Positions 49,021 to 58,372 of a stretch of 64,000 nt of DNA are shown here, piece by piece. Position 1 is the stretch's first letter; each line of letters starts with the position of its first letter. Made by a program: the position numbers and the translations under genes. The notes below the pieces were generated by a model. The model had not been told where the DNA came from and searched no databases. It saw nothing but the letters and a program-made list of their open reading frames with translations. The DNA lies in NCBI RefSeq assembly GCF_001514215.1, contig NZ_KQ948856.1:1-64000 (forward strand), given 5' to 3'. The stretch is from Streptomyces bungoensis (lineage in GTDB: Bacteria; Actinomycetota; Actinomycetes; Streptomycetales; Streptomycetaceae).

Positions 49021-49925
49021 GCGGGTCCCTTCGCGGGGTCGAGGTCGGCGAGCCACAGGCGCTGGAGCATGTGCCAGTCCTGCGGGTGGTCGGCGATTCC
49101 GCCGGCGAAGGCGTCGGCCAGCGCCTGAGTCATGACCGCCGTCTTCTCCCGCCGGGTACCTGACTGCGGTACCTCGACCGGGGGATGCACCCGGCCCCGC
49201 ATGACCGGTGACTCGTCGTACCAGAGGGTGACGGGCAGCAGCAGGGCGCCGGTCTGCTGGGCGAGGAGGGCGGGACCGGCGGGCATCCGGGCCTTCTCGC
49301 CGAAGAAGCCGACCTCGACGCCGGAGGCGGAAAGGTCCCGGTCGGCGACCAGGCAGACCAGGCCGCCGGCGCGCAGCCGGCGGGCCAGGGTGCCGAAGGC
49401 GGCGCCGCCGCTGTGCGGCAGGACCTCCATGCCGAGTCCCTCCCGGTAGGCGACGAAACGGTCGTACAGCGTCTCGGGCCTCAGGCGCTCGGCGACCGTC
49501 GTGAACGGCGTCTTCAGGGCGGTGGTGACCCAGGCGCCGGCCAGGTCCCAGTTGGCCAGGTGCGGCAGCGCGAGGACGACCCCGCGGCCGGCGGCCAGGC
49601 CGTCGGTCAGGTGGTGCAGGTCCTTCGGCTCGAAGCCCGTCCGCACGCGCTCGGCGCTCCAGGCCGGCAGCCGGAAGGACTCCATCCAGTAGCGCAGGTA
49701 CGAGCGCATCCCCGCGCGCGAGAGCGCGGCCAGGCGCTCGGGCGTCGCGTCGGGCACCACGCGCGCGTAGTTGGCCTCCAGCCGCTGGACGCCCTTGCCG
49801 CGCTGCTTCCAGGCGAGGTCGGCGATGGCCTGCCCGAGGCGGACGGCCGCGGGTTCGGGGAGCCTCTTGACGGTGCTCCAGCCGAGCCCGTACAGCGAGT
49901 CGGTGAGCCGTTCGGCGGTGCTCAC
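49017..49925 (-). CDS. phosphatidylinositol mannoside acyltransferase, HtrB/LpxL family
   Basis: Equivalent by position and fold to mycobacterial PatA, which acylates PIM. 302 aa with the LPLAT active-site motif HLANWD (HxxxxD), LVADRDLSASGVEV and a conserved Glu region. It is probably a peripheral inner-membrane protein. GTG 49925 overlaps the pgsA-type gene stop by 4 bp, and its stop overlaps the pimA-like start, so the three are tightly coupled. Confidence 0.88.
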   Translation of the reverse strand: MSTAERLTDSLYGLGWSTVKRLPEPAAVRLGQAIADLAWKQRGKGVQRLEANYARVVPDATPERLAALSRAGMRSYLRYWMESFRLPAWSAERVRTGFEPKDLHHLTDGLAAGRGVVLALPHLANWDLAGAWVTTALKTPFTTVAERLRPETLYDRFVAYREGLGMEVLPHSGGAAFGTLARRLRAGGLVCLVADRDLSASGVEVGFFGEKARMPAGPALLAQQTGALLLPVTLWYDESPVMRGRVHPPVEVPQSGTRREKTAVMTQALADAFAGGIADHPQDWHMLQRLWLADLDPAKGPA

Positions 49926-50599
49926 TTCGCCGTCTCACTCCCCTGGGAGGCGTCCTGCCGGGCCGCGGCCGCCTCGGCCTCCGCGGACTCGCGGCGGACG
50001 GTGACGACGCGCTGGACCAGCGTGACGAGGCTGCCCACCGCGACGATCCACAGGGCGATCGGCAGCAGCCACTGGATGCCCGGCACCCCGAACTTGTGCA
50101 GGCCCGCGAACCCGGCCGCGACCAGCGAGATCACCAGCCGCTCGGCGCGTTCGACGAGCCCGTTGACGGCGACCGGCAGCCCGATCGACTCGCCGCGGGC
50201 CTTGGTGTACGACACCACCTGCCCGCTGGCCAGGCAGAAGATCGAGACGGCGCACAGGGCGTTGTCGTCGCCGTTGCCCGCGTACCAGAGCGCGAAGCCG
50301 CCGAAGATCGCGCCGTCGGCGACCCGGTCCAGGGTGGAGTCCAGGAAGGCGCCCCAGCGGCTGGAGCGGCCCAGCTGGCGGGCCATGTTGCCGTCGACCA
50401 GGTCGGAGAAGACGAACAGCGTGATCACGACCGTGCCCCAGAAGAACTCGCCCCGGGGGTAGAAGACCAGCGCTCCCGCGACCACACCGGCCGTGCCGAT
50501 GAGTGTGACCGTGTCGGGGGTGACGCCCCGGCGGATGAGAAACGTGGCGAACGGCGTGAGGACACGCGTGAAGAAAGCACGCGCGTACTTGTTCAGCAT
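49922..50599 (-). CDS. pgsA: CDP-alcohol phosphatidyltransferase, phosphatidylinositol phosphate synthase type
   Basis: Actinobacterial members join CDP-diacylglycerol and inositol 1-phosphate to give PI phosphate. 225 aa, about six helices. The CDP-alcohol signature DGxxARx8GxxxDxxxD is exact: DLVDGNMARQLGRSSRWGAF then LDSTLDR. Start ATG 50599 (LNKYARAFFTRVLTPFATFL), preceded by GGGAAGG; the reading frame stays open upstream, so a slightly longer form is possible. It is first in pgsA-acyltransferase-pimA, matching mycobacteria. Confidence 0.9.
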   Translation of the reverse strand: MLNKYARAFFTRVLTPFATFLIRRGVTPDTVTLIGTAGVVAGALVFYPRGEFFWGTVVITLFVFSDLVDGNMARQLGRSSRWGAFLDSTLDRVADGAIFGGFALWYAGNGDDNALCAVSIFCLASGQVVSYTKARGESIGLPVAVNGLVERAERLVISLVAAGFAGLHKFGVPGIQWLLPIALWIVAVGSLVTLVQRVVTVRRESAEAEAAAARQDASQGSETAK

Positions 50600-50870
50600 G
50601 GCCTTCCCGACGGTCGGTGTGGCCGCGGCCCTGGTGGCCGCCGGCTGGCCCATCGTAGCCACGCGCGCACGGGCGCGGCGGGCGGGCACCCGCAGCCGGG
50701 TCCGCGAGCCCGTGCGCGCCCCCGCGCGGGGCGTGCGCACGTCGTTCGTATGGACGCGGGGTGACGGGAGTGGGAAGGTCGAAGAACCGCGGGCGCCGCC
50801 GGAGCCGCCAGCACGCGGGTCCCGCGTGTCCGCGCCCCCAGTGACCTCACCGTGTACGGGAGGCAGGATC

Positions 50871-53072
50871 ATGGGCGACAAGGCACAGACTCACCACCCC
50901 GGGGCCGCCGGCAGGGCTCTGGCGGCCGACCACCCCGCGTCCGTGCGGAATGTGGTGCTGGTCGGCCACTCCGGTTCGGGCAAGACGACCCTGGTGGAGG
51001 CCCTCGCGCTGACCGCGGGGGCGGTGAACCGGGCCGGCCGCGTGGAGGACGGCGGCACGGTCTCCGACTACGACGACATCGAGCACCGCCAGCAGCGCTC
51101 GGTACAGCTCTCGCTGGTCCCGGTCGAATGGGACGGCATCAAGATCAACGTGCTGGACACCCCCGGGTACGCGGACTTCGTCGGGGAGCTGAGGGCCGGT
51201 CTGCGCGCGGCGGACGCGGCCCTCTTCGTCGTCTCCGCCTCGGACGGGGTCGACGGCTCGACCCGCATGGTGTGGGAGGAGTGCCAGGCCGTCGGCATGC
51301 CCCGCGCGATCGTGATCACGCACCTGGAGTCCGCGCGCGCGGACTTCGAGGAGATGACCCGGGTGTGCGCGCAGGCCTTCGGCGCGGACGACCCCGACGC
51401 CGTGCTGCCGCTGTACCTGCCGCTGCGCGGCCCGGAGGGTCCCGACGGGCACGCGCCCGTGACCGGGCTGGTCGGGCTGCTGTCGCAGAAGCTGTTCGAC
51501 TACTCGACCGGGGAGCGCAAGGAGTCCGAGCCCGGCGAGGACCAGCTGCCGGACATGGACGAGGCCCGCAACCGGCTCATCGAGGGGATCATCGCCGAGA
51601 GCGAGGACGAGACCCTGATGGACCGCTACCTGGGCGGCGAGCAGGTCGAGGTCAGGACGCTGATCCAGGACCTGGAGCGGGCCGTCGCGCGCGGCACCTT
51701 CTTCCCCGTCCTGGCCGCCGCCCCCGCCGCCGAGGGCGCACGGCAGGGCCTCGGCACGGTCGAGCTGCTGGAGCTGATCACCCGCGGGTTCCCGACGCCG
51801 TTCGAGCACCCGATGCCCGGGGTCACGACGATCGACGGCCGGCCGCGCGAGCTGAAGGCGTGCGACACGAGCGGTCCGCTGGTCGCCGAGGTCGTCAAGA
51901 CCGCCTCCGACCCCTACGTCGGCCGCATCTCCCTGGTCCGCGTCTTCTCCGGGACCCTGCACCCCGACGAGACGGTGCACGTCTCCGGGCACGGCCTGGC
52001 CGACCGCGGGCACGAGGACCACGACGTCGACGAGAAGATCGGCGCCCTGTCCATGCCGTTCGGCAAGCAGCAGCGCCCGGTGCAGCAGGCCGTCGCCGGC
52101 GACCTGGTGTGCGTGGCCAAGCTGGCCCGCGCCGAGACCGGGGACACGCTCTCGGCCAAGGACGAGCCGCTGCTGATGGAGCCGTGGCAGATGCCCGACC
52201 CGCTGCTGCCGCTCGCCATCCAGGCGCACAGCAAGGCCGACGAGGACAAGCTCTCCCAGGGACTGGCCCGGCTGGTCGCCGAGGACCCCACGATGCGGCT
52301 GGAGCAGAACCAGGACACCCACCAGGTCGTCCTGTGGTGCCTGGGCGAGGCCCACGCGGACGTGGCGCTGGAGCGGCTGCGCAGCCGGTACGGCGTCCAG
52401 GTCGACGTCGTACCGCACCGGGTCTCCCTCCGGGAGACGTTCGCGGCGAAGGCCTCCGGGCGCGGGCGGCACGTGAAGCAGTCCGGCGGGCACGGGCAGT
52501 ACGCCATCTGCGAGATCGAGGTGGAGCCGCTGCCGGGCGGCTCGGGCATCGAGTTCGTGGACAAGGTGGTCGGCGGCGCCGTGCCGCGCCAGTTCATCCC
52601 GTCCGTGGAGAAGGGCGTGCGGGCCCAGGCCGCCAAGGGGGTCGCGGCCGGCTATCCGCTCGTGGACGTGCGGGTCACGCTGCTGGACGGCAAGGCGCAC
52701 TCGGTGGACTCCTCCGACGCGGCCTTCCAGACGGCGGGCGCGCTCGCCCTGCGCGAGGCAGCGGCGGACGTCCGGATCCATCTGCTGGAGCCGGTGGCCG
52801 AGGTGAGCGTGCTGGTGTCCGACGACTACGTCGGCGCGGTGATGAGCGACCTGTCGAGCCGGCGCGGCCGGGTGCTCGGCACCGAGCAGGTGGGCTCCGG
52901 CCGGACCCTGGTCCGCGCCGAGGTGCCCGAGTTCGAGATCGGCCGGTACGCGATCGACCTGCGCTCGCTGTCCCACGGCACGGCCCGCTTCGACCGCGCC
53001 TACGCCCGCCACGAGCCGATGCCGCCGCAGGTCGCCGAGCGGGTGCGCGAACAGGCCGGGGAAGGAGCGTAG
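50871..53072 (+). CDS. EF-G-like translational GTPase (EF-G2 type)
   Basis: 733 aa with the EF-G domain order, but distinct from the housekeeping FusA. G1 is GHSGSGKTT (32-40, instead of HIDAGKTT) and G3 is DTPGY (96-100). The base-specificity motif NKxD is replaced by THLE (150-153). Domains II-V follow (PHRVSLRETF, SGGHGQYAICEIEVEPL, MSDLSSRRGRVLGTE). A mycobacterial EF-G2 is reported to bind GTP weakly or lack ribosome GTPase activity, and the role here is unknown. ATG preceded by GGGAGG; divergent from pgsA with 271 bp between. Confidence 0.9.
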   Translation: MGDKAQTHHPGAAGRALAADHPASVRNVVLVGHSGSGKTTLVEALALTAGAVNRAGRVEDGGTVSDYDDIEHRQQRSVQLSLVPVEWDGIKINVLDTPGYADFVGELRAGLRAADAALFVVSASDGVDGSTRMVWEECQAVGMPRAIVITHLESARADFEEMTRVCAQAFGADDPDAVLPLYLPLRGPEGPDGHAPVTGLVGLLSQKLFDYSTGERKESEPGEDQLPDMDEARNRLIEGIIAESEDETLMDRYLGGEQVEVRTLIQDLERAVARGTFFPVLAAAPAAEGARQGLGTVELLELITRGFPTPFEHPMPGVTTIDGRPRELKACDTSGPLVAEVVKTASDPYVGRISLVRVFSGTLHPDETVHVSGHGLADRGHEDHDVDEKIGALSMPFGKQQRPVQQAVAGDLVCVAKLARAETGDTLSAKDEPLLMEPWQMPDPLLPLAIQAHSKADEDKLSQGLARLVAEDPTMRLEQNQDTHQVVLWCLGEAHADVALERLRSRYGVQVDVVPHRVSLRETFAAKASGRGRHVKQSGGHGQYAICEIEVEPLPGGSGIEFVDKVVGGAVPRQFIPSVEKGVRAQAAKGVAAGYPLVDVRVTLLDGKAHSVDSSDAAFQTAGALALREAAADVRIHLLEPVAEVSVLVSDDYVGAVMSDLSSRRGRVLGTEQVGSGRTLVRAEVPEFEIGRYAIDLRSLSHGTARFDRAYARHEPMPPQVAERVREQAGEGA

Positions 53073-53084
53073 TTCACCACCCTT

Positions 53085-53134
53085 CGACACCGTGCGCCGG
53101 TGGGCGGCTTCGGCCGTCCGCCGACGCGGTGTCG
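53085..53134 (+). terminator. probable terminator after the EF-G-like gene
   Basis: cgacaccg (53085-53092) pairs with cggtgtcg (53127-53134), enclosing an inner stem gcggc-TTCG-gccgt. It starts 13 bp past the stop codon. Just downstream is a tandem TGATCAC-C-TGATCAC at 53151-53165. Confidence 0.6.
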
Positions 53135-53285
53135 GTGGCTGCGGATACGCTGATCACCTGATCACGTCGTGCCGGGCGCCGGCGGGCCTTCCGTCGTGCC
53201 GGCACGTCGGCCTGTCCAACAGGTGTGCGGAGCTTGGAAGTCGGGAAGGCCGCAGGGAGCGGGGCCGGCGGCGATGGGGGCGGGA

Positions 53286-54932
53286 ATGTCGGTGGGAACG
53301 GAGTGGGACGGGCCTCAGGTGCCCGTCTCCGGCGACGAGGGCCAGGCGGCGACCTTCGCCCTGGCCTCTGCGGCCTACCGGGACAACGTGATCGAGGAGA
53401 TCAAGAAGACCGACAACGAATGGCACCAGTCGACCGTCAAGGCCGGCCGGTGGAAGCTGCTGCGGCCGAACCTCGGTGAGGCCTTCTCCCGGGCCGTGGT
53501 GGACCGCATGCTGGCGCCAGGCCGCAAGCCGCTCATCCAGTCCTTCGGCGCCGAGCCCCAGGTGGTCGTCGAGCACTGCCTGGCGGCCAACAACATCCGC
53601 CGGGAGCGGGACAACCGGCTCAGCGTCGTCATGGTGCTGTGCGGCCTGATCTTCCTGCCGGGGCTGATCGGCTGGCTGCTCGTCTTCACGCTGCGCTCGC
53701 TCGTCGTCCGGCGCGACGACAAGCGGGCCGGGGCGCTGGCCACCGCCCTGCTCACCGGGGTCGGCGTGCTCGCGGTGCTGTTCCTGCTGAAGATGCCGTT
53801 CAGCGGCTTCTGGGGGTGGTACGCGCGCGCCTGCGTGGTCGCCCCGGTGCTCGGCTGGTTCTGGGCCAAGCGGATCTGCGAGCGCGCCGCGCGGGACCTG
53901 CGGGCGCGCTGGGACGGGCTGCTCTCGGGCAGCAGCGTCGGTGCCAAGGTCCCCGAGGCGGTGCCGCGCAGCCCCGGTGAGACCGCGCGCGAGGCGCTGC
54001 GGCAGTCGCTGGCCCGGCTCAGCGCCGAGCAGCGGTCGAACTCGGTCTTCTACGCCGGCCCCAAGGGCATACTCGGGATGGGCACCCGCTGGGGGGCCTG
54101 GCACCTCGCCGAGGACCTGGTGCCCGCGGACCCCAACCGGGAGATCCACCCCTTCCGCAGCTGGGACGTCGTCCGCGCGATCCACGACCAGCTGCGCATG
54201 CTGGAGCGGGGCCCGCTGAACACCGGCGGCTTCCCCCGGCCCTCGATACGGCACTGGATCGTCACGCCGATCGGGGAGAACGCCAAGGAGGTCTCCCGGC
54301 CCGGCGGCACGGACGTCGAGGCGTTCCAGGTCAAGCAGCACGCGATACAGGACATCTGCAACAAGCAGCAGTTCGGCAGCGGCGACCGCCACTACCTGGG
54401 CGTGCAGTGGACGCTGTGGGACGGGCAGCTGGTCATCACCATGCTGATCACGGTGACCGTGCTGCACGAGACGCTGCGCATCGAGGTGACGGGGCACGCC
54501 CTGGGTCCGGTGAACCCGCTGTTCACCACGAAGCCGGCGGCGCCCACCAAGGAGGTCGCCAAGTCCTTCAAGCCCTGGGAGAACCGCACGGTCAACCTGC
54601 CCCTGGTCCCCACCGACGAGGTGGTACGGCTCGCCGCGCGCGCCCCGCTGACCTGGTACCCGCCGCTGCTGAACTGGCTCGGCGGCTCGCTGGTCCTGCC
54701 CGAGCCGTTCGGGCTGCGGCACGCCTGGGCCGACCAGCCGTGGCGGCACCGCTTCATGGCCGACGACGCGCTGCGCGCGGCCACGCCGGTGCTGCGGGTG
54801 GTGCACTCGGCCGCGATCCGGGTGCTCAAGGAGAACGGCGCGGACACGGAGAGGTTCGGCAACCGCTCGTCGTTCCTCAGCACCCAGGTACAGGACCCGA
54901 CGCCGAGGAAGGCGGACGTCTACGACGCGTGA
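53286..54932 (+). CDS. large membrane protein of unknown function
   Basis: 548 aa. An N-terminal soluble part (about 100 residues, with NVIEEIKKTDNEWHQSTVKA) is followed by two or three helices (LSVVMVLCGLIFLPGLIGWLLVF, ALLTGVGVLAVLFLL, ARACVVAPVLGWFWA), then a soluble region of some 250 residues with a short hydrophobic stretch (LVITMLITVTVLHETLRIEV). The order suggests a membrane protein with most of its mass in the cytoplasm. I do not recognise the family. ATG 53286 has G-rich GGGGGCGGG upstream; ATG 53274 is an alternative. Confidence 0.75.
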   Translation: MSVGTEWDGPQVPVSGDEGQAATFALASAAYRDNVIEEIKKTDNEWHQSTVKAGRWKLLRPNLGEAFSRAVVDRMLAPGRKPLIQSFGAEPQVVVEHCLAANNIRRERDNRLSVVMVLCGLIFLPGLIGWLLVFTLRSLVVRRDDKRAGALATALLTGVGVLAVLFLLKMPFSGFWGWYARACVVAPVLGWFWAKRICERAARDLRARWDGLLSGSSVGAKVPEAVPRSPGETAREALRQSLARLSAEQRSNSVFYAGPKGILGMGTRWGAWHLAEDLVPADPNREIHPFRSWDVVRAIHDQLRMLERGPLNTGGFPRPSIRHWIVTPIGENAKEVSRPGGTDVEAFQVKQHAIQDICNKQQFGSGDRHYLGVQWTLWDGQLVITMLITVTVLHETLRIEVTGHALGPVNPLFTTKPAAPTKEVAKSFKPWENRTVNLPLVPTDEVVRLAARAPLTWYPPLLNWLGGSLVLPEPFGLRHAWADQPWRHRFMADDALRAATPVLRVVHSAAIRVLKENGADTERFGNRSSFLSTQVQDPTPRKADVYDA

Positions 54933-54957
54933 GGGGTGCCCTCGCACAGGGCACCCC
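54933..54957. terminator. bidirectional terminator after the membrane protein gene
   Basis: ggggtgccct (54933-54942) and agggcacccc (54948-54957) form a perfect 10-bp stem with a 5-nt loop, directly after the TGA stop and 18 bp past the convergent HIT gene stop. Confidence 0.85.
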
Positions 54958-54975
54958 CGCACCTGCCGCCGGACC

Positions 54976-55521
54976 TCACGCCGGCCAGGCCTCCGCCAGC
55001 ATCTTGCGGGTGTCCGCCAGCAGCTGCGGCAGCACCCTGGTGTGCCCGACCACCGGCATGAAGTTCGTGTCCCCGCCCCAGCGCGGGACGATGTGCTGGT
55101 GGAGGTGGGCGGCGATGCCCGCCCCGGCCACGGCGCCCTGGTTCATGCCGATGTTGAACCCCTGGGCGCCGGAGGCGGTGCGCAGGGCCGTCATCGCCTG
55201 CTTGGTCAGCTCGGCCAGCTCGGCGGTCTCCGCACCGTTCAGGCCCGTGTAGTCGGCCACGTGCCGGTAGGGCACGGTCATCAGGTGGCCGCCGTTGTAC
55301 GGGTAGAGGTTCAGCACCGCGTAGACGTGCTCGCCGCGCCGGACGATCAGGCCGTCCTCGTCGGACTTGGCGGGGATCGAGCAGAAGGGGCAGCCGTCGT
55401 CGGCCCCGGGGCCGGTCGGCTTGTTCTCGCCCTGGATGTAGGCCATCCGGTGGGGCGTCCACAGGCGCTGGAACGCGTCCTGCGTCCCCACTCCGATCTG
55501 CTGCTCCGGCTCACTCGTCAT
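54976..55521 (-). CDS. HIT family protein (Ap4A phosphorylase/hydrolase-like)
   Basis: 181 aa. The histidine triad reads HLHQHIVPRW; an upstream CPFC, typical of this branch, may bind zinc. In mycobacteria the equivalent (an Ap4A phosphorylase) precedes pgsA-patA-pimA, so this gene is probably the displaced first member of that group, now 4.4 kb away. ATG 55521 is used; a longer reading upstream has no ribosome site. Confidence 0.92.
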   Translation of the reverse strand: MTSEPEQQIGVGTQDAFQRLWTPHRMAYIQGENKPTGPGADDGCPFCSIPAKSDEDGLIVRRGEHVYAVLNLYPYNGGHLMTVPYRHVADYTGLNGAETAELAELTKQAMTALRTASGAQGFNIGMNQGAVAGAGIAAHLHQHIVPRWGGDTNFMPVVGHTRVLPQLLADTRKMLAEAWPA

Positions 55522-55600
55522 GCAAGGCAGCATATGGCTTCGCCCGTTCGCGGCGTGTCGGCGGGGCTGCGCGGACGCGGTCACCAGCCAAGCTGGGCCG

Positions 55601-56260
55601 GTGGACGACGACAGCCGTATGCGCCGCTGGGAGACACGGACCGCCTATCCGCTCGCCGTGGCCTCGCTGCTCTACCTGGGCACCTACGCGGCGCACGTCC
55701 TGGTCCCCGGATGGCCCCCGCTGGTCCACCTCGTGCTCCGCTCGCTGCAGTTCGGCGCCTGGGGGTTCTTCATCCTGGACTACGCGGTGCGCTGGCGGTT
55801 CAGTGGGGAGGGCTGGCGGTTCGTGCCGCGGCACTGGCTGGACACCATCGTGGTGGTGCTGCCGCTGATGCGGCCGGTGCGGATCATGAACGCCTACGAC
55901 AGGATGGAGCGCCTGCGCGGTGCCTCGCGGCTGCCGCTGCACGGGCGCGTGATGGTGTACGCGGGTGTCTCGGCGGTCCTGCTGGGATTCGCCGGCGCGC
56001 TCACGGTGTACGACCACGAGCGCACCGCTCCGCACGCCACGATCCTCACGTTCGGCGACTCGGTGTGGTTCACCTGCTCGACCCTGGCGACCGTCGGCTA
56101 CGGCGACGTGACCCCGGTGACGGCGTGGGGCCGGACCGCCGCGGTGGGCCTGATGATCTGCGGTCTGGGCCTGCTCGGCGCGGTGACCGGTTCGTTCTCG
56201 TCGCTGCTGGTGCAGCGGTTCGCGCGGGGGGACGAGGACGCGGGGCCCCCGGGGAGGTGA
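55601..56260 (+). CDS. potassium channel family protein
   Basis: About 219 aa with four to five hydrophobic segments, and at the C-terminal side a pore loop with the selectivity filter in CSTLATVGYGDVTP followed by an inner helix (AAVGLMICGLGLLGAVTGSF). The N-terminal half resembles a shortened voltage-sensor unit with few arginines (RPVRIMNAYDRMERLRG). No RCK domain, so gating by ligands is not evident. GTG 55601 or ATG 55619 are possible starts. Its stop codon lies in a terminator loop. Confidence 0.88.
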   Translation: MDDDSRMRRWETRTAYPLAVASLLYLGTYAAHVLVPGWPPLVHLVLRSLQFGAWGFFILDYAVRWRFSGEGWRFVPRHWLDTIVVVLPLMRPVRIMNAYDRMERLRGASRLPLHGRVMVYAGVSAVLLGFAGALTVYDHERTAPHATILTFGDSVWFTCSTLATVGYGDVTPVTAWGRTAAVGLMICGLGLLGAVTGSFSSLLVQRFARGDEDAGPPGR

Positions 56261-56274
56261 TCCCCGGGGGCCCC
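56242..56274. terminator. terminator whose loop holds the channel gene stop codon
   Basis: ggggcccccgggga (56242-56255) and tccccgggggcccc (56261-56274) are perfect 14-bp complements. The 5-nt loop ggtga contains the TGA stop of the channel gene. It also faces the convergent thrS end. Confidence 0.85.
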
Positions 56275-56297
56275 TGGTTGCCGTGTGCCGGCGCGGG

Positions 56298-58274
56298 TCA
56301 GACCTGGGTCCGCTCCTGCACGACCTTGGCGATCTTGGCGAGGGCGTCGTCGAACGGGATGCCGTTCTCCTGGGAGCCGTCGCGGTAGCGGAAGGAGACC
56401 GTGCCCGCGTTCATGTCCTCGTCGCCGACGATGACCATGAACGGCACCTTCTGCTTCTGCGCGTTGCGGATCTTCTTCTGCATGCGGTCCGAGGAGGAGT
56501 CCACCTCGATGCGCAGGGCCTGCTTCCGGCCGGCCGCGGCGAACTTCTCCAGGTACTCCACGTGCGCGTCGCCGATCGGGATGCCGATGGCCTGGACCGG
56601 GGCCAGCCAGGCCGGGAAGGCGCCCGCGTAGTGCTCCAGGAGGACGGCGAAGAACCGCTCGATGGAGCCGAACAGCGCGCGGTGGATCATGACCGGGCGC
56701 TGCTTCGAGCCGTCGGCGGCCGTGTACTCCAGGTCGAAGCGCTCGGGCAGGTTGAAGTCCAGCTGGACGGTCGACATCTGCCAGGTGCGGCCGATGGCGT
56801 CCTTGGCCTGGACGGAGATCTTCGGCCCGTAGAAGGCGGCGCCGCCCGGGTCCGGGACCAGCGGCAGGCCCTGCTTCTCGGCGACCTGGCGCAGGGTCTC
56901 GGTGGCCTCCTCCCAGGCCTCGTCGGAGCCGACGAACTTCTCCGGGTCCTTGGTGGACAGCTCCAGGTAGAAGTCGGTCAGACCGTAGTCGCGCAGCAGG
57001 TTCAGCACGAAGGTGAGCGTCTTGTCGAGCTCCTCGGCCATCTGCTCGCGGGTGCAGTAGATGTGCGCGTCGTCCTGGGTGAAGCCCCGGGCGCGGGTCA
57101 GGCCGTGCACGACGCCCGACTTCTCGTACCGGTACACGGTCCCGAACTCGAACAGGCGCAGCGGCAGTTCGCGGTAGGAGCGGCCGCGCGCGTCGAAGAT
57201 CAGGTTGTGCATCGGGCAGTTCATGGGCTTGAGGTAGTAGTCCACGCCCTCGTCGAGCTGCATGGGCGGGTACATGCCGTCGGCGTACCAGTCCAGGTGG
57301 CCCGAGGTCTCGAAGAGCTTCCCCTTCGTCGCGTGCGGGGTGTAGACGAACTCGTAGCCCTCCTCCTCGTGGCGGCGGCGCGAGTAGTCCTCCATCACCC
57401 GGCGGACGATGCCGCCCCGGGGGTGGAAGACGGCCAGGCCGGAGCCGATCTGCTCGGGGATGGAGAACAGGTCCAGCTCGTTGCCCAGCTTGCGGTGGTC
57501 GCGCTTCTCCGCCTCGGCGAGGAAGTCCAGGTGCTGCTTCAGCTCGTCCTTGGTCGGCCAGGCGGTGCCGTAGATGCGCTGGAGCATCGGGTTCTTCTCG
57601 CTGCCGCGCCAGTAGGCGGCCGCGTTGCGCATCAGCTTGAACGCCGGGATGTTCCGGGTGGAGGGCAGGTGGGGACCGCGGCAGAGGTCCTTCCAGCACA
57701 GCTCGCCGGTCTTGGCGTCCAGGTTGTCGTAGATCGTCAGCTCGCCGGCGCCGACCTCGACGTCCGCGCCGTCGTCGCTGGACGCCGCGCCCTTGAGGCC
57801 GATCAGCTCCAGCTTGTACGGCTCGTCGGCGAGCTCCTCGCGGGCCTGCTCGTCGGTGACCACGCGGCGGGAGAACTTCTGGCCCCGCTTCTGGATCTCC
57901 TGCATCTTCTTCTCGATGGCCTTGAGGTCATCGGGGTGGAAGGGCTTCTCGACGTCGAAGTCGTAGTAGAAGCCGTCCTTGACGGGCGGGCCGATGCCCA
58001 GCTTGGCCTCGGGGAACAGCTCCTGCACGGCCTGCGCCATGACGTGCGCGGTGGAGTGGCGCAGGATGTTCAGGCCGTCCTCGGAGGAGATCTCGACGCC
58101 CTCGACCTCGTCGCCGTCGGACAGCTCGTACGCGAGGTCCTTCAGCTCGCCGGCCACCCGCGCGGCGATGATCGAGCGCTCGCCCGCGAAGAGGTCGGCG
58201 GCCGTAGTGCCCGTCGTCACCACGCGTTCTTCCCGCTCGGAATCGCGTTGGATGATCACACGGACGTCTGACAC
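56298..58274 (-). CDS. thrS: threonyl-tRNA synthetase
   Basis: Charges tRNA-Thr and edits Ser. 658 aa, the length known in Streptomyces. N-terminal TGS domain, editing domain with [12 protein letters not shown] and [12 protein letters not shown], class II core with the Zn ligands in [22 protein letters not shown] and [12 protein letters not shown], then the anticodon-binding domain. GTG start ([10 protein letters not shown]) preceded by AGGAGA. No T-box-like leader is visible. Confidence 0.98.
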   Translation of the reverse strand: MSDVRVIIQRDSEREERVVTTGTTAADLFAGERSIIAARVAGELKDLAYELSDGDEVEGVEISSEDGLNILRHSTAHVMAQAVQELFPEAKLGIGPPVKDGFYYDFDVEKPFHPDDLKAIEKKMQEIQKRGQKFSRRVVTDEQAREELADEPYKLELIGLKGAASSDDGADVEVGAGELTIYDNLDAKTGELCWKDLCRGPHLPSTRNIPAFKLMRNAAAYWRGSEKNPMLQRIYGTAWPTKDELKQHLDFLAEAEKRDHRKLGNELDLFSIPEQIGSGLAVFHPRGGIVRRVMEDYSRRRHEEEGYEFVYTPHATKGKLFETSGHLDWYADGMYPPMQLDEGVDYYLKPMNCPMHNLIFDARGRSYRELPLRLFEFGTVYRYEKSGVVHGLTRARGFTQDDAHIYCTREQMAEELDKTLTFVLNLLRDYGLTDFYLELSTKDPEKFVGSDEAWEEATETLRQVAEKQGLPLVPDPGGAAFYGPKISVQAKDAIGRTWQMSTVQLDFNLPERFDLEYTAADGSKQRPVMIHRALFGSIERFFAVLLEHYAGAFPAWLAPVQAIGIPIGDAHVEYLEKFAAAGRKQALRIEVDSSSDRMQKKIRNAQKQKVPFMVIVGDEDMNAGTVSFRYRDGSQENGIPFDDALAKIAKVVQERTQV

Positions 58275-58372
58275 CGGTCTCTCCTGACTGAAGGTGGGTG
58301 CGGCGCCATACCAGGAGCGCGCGCACAACGGATCGTACCGACCCGACCCCGCCGACCGCGAAACGGTTACCG

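Noticed and set aside
53151..53165. Direct repeat TGATCAC-C-TGATCAC
   Set aside because: Too short to claim as an operator; noted only as promoter-region sequence before the membrane protein gene.
53154..54962. Long minus-strand frame opposite the 548-aa membrane protein
   Set aside because: The plus-strand frame has clear membrane segments and G/C third-position bias; the minus frame is Arg/Gly/Pro-rich without domains.
58275..58372. T-box leader before thrS
   Set aside because: Only 98 bp, with no T-box sequence or specifier-loop pattern. The same holds for alaS and hisS.
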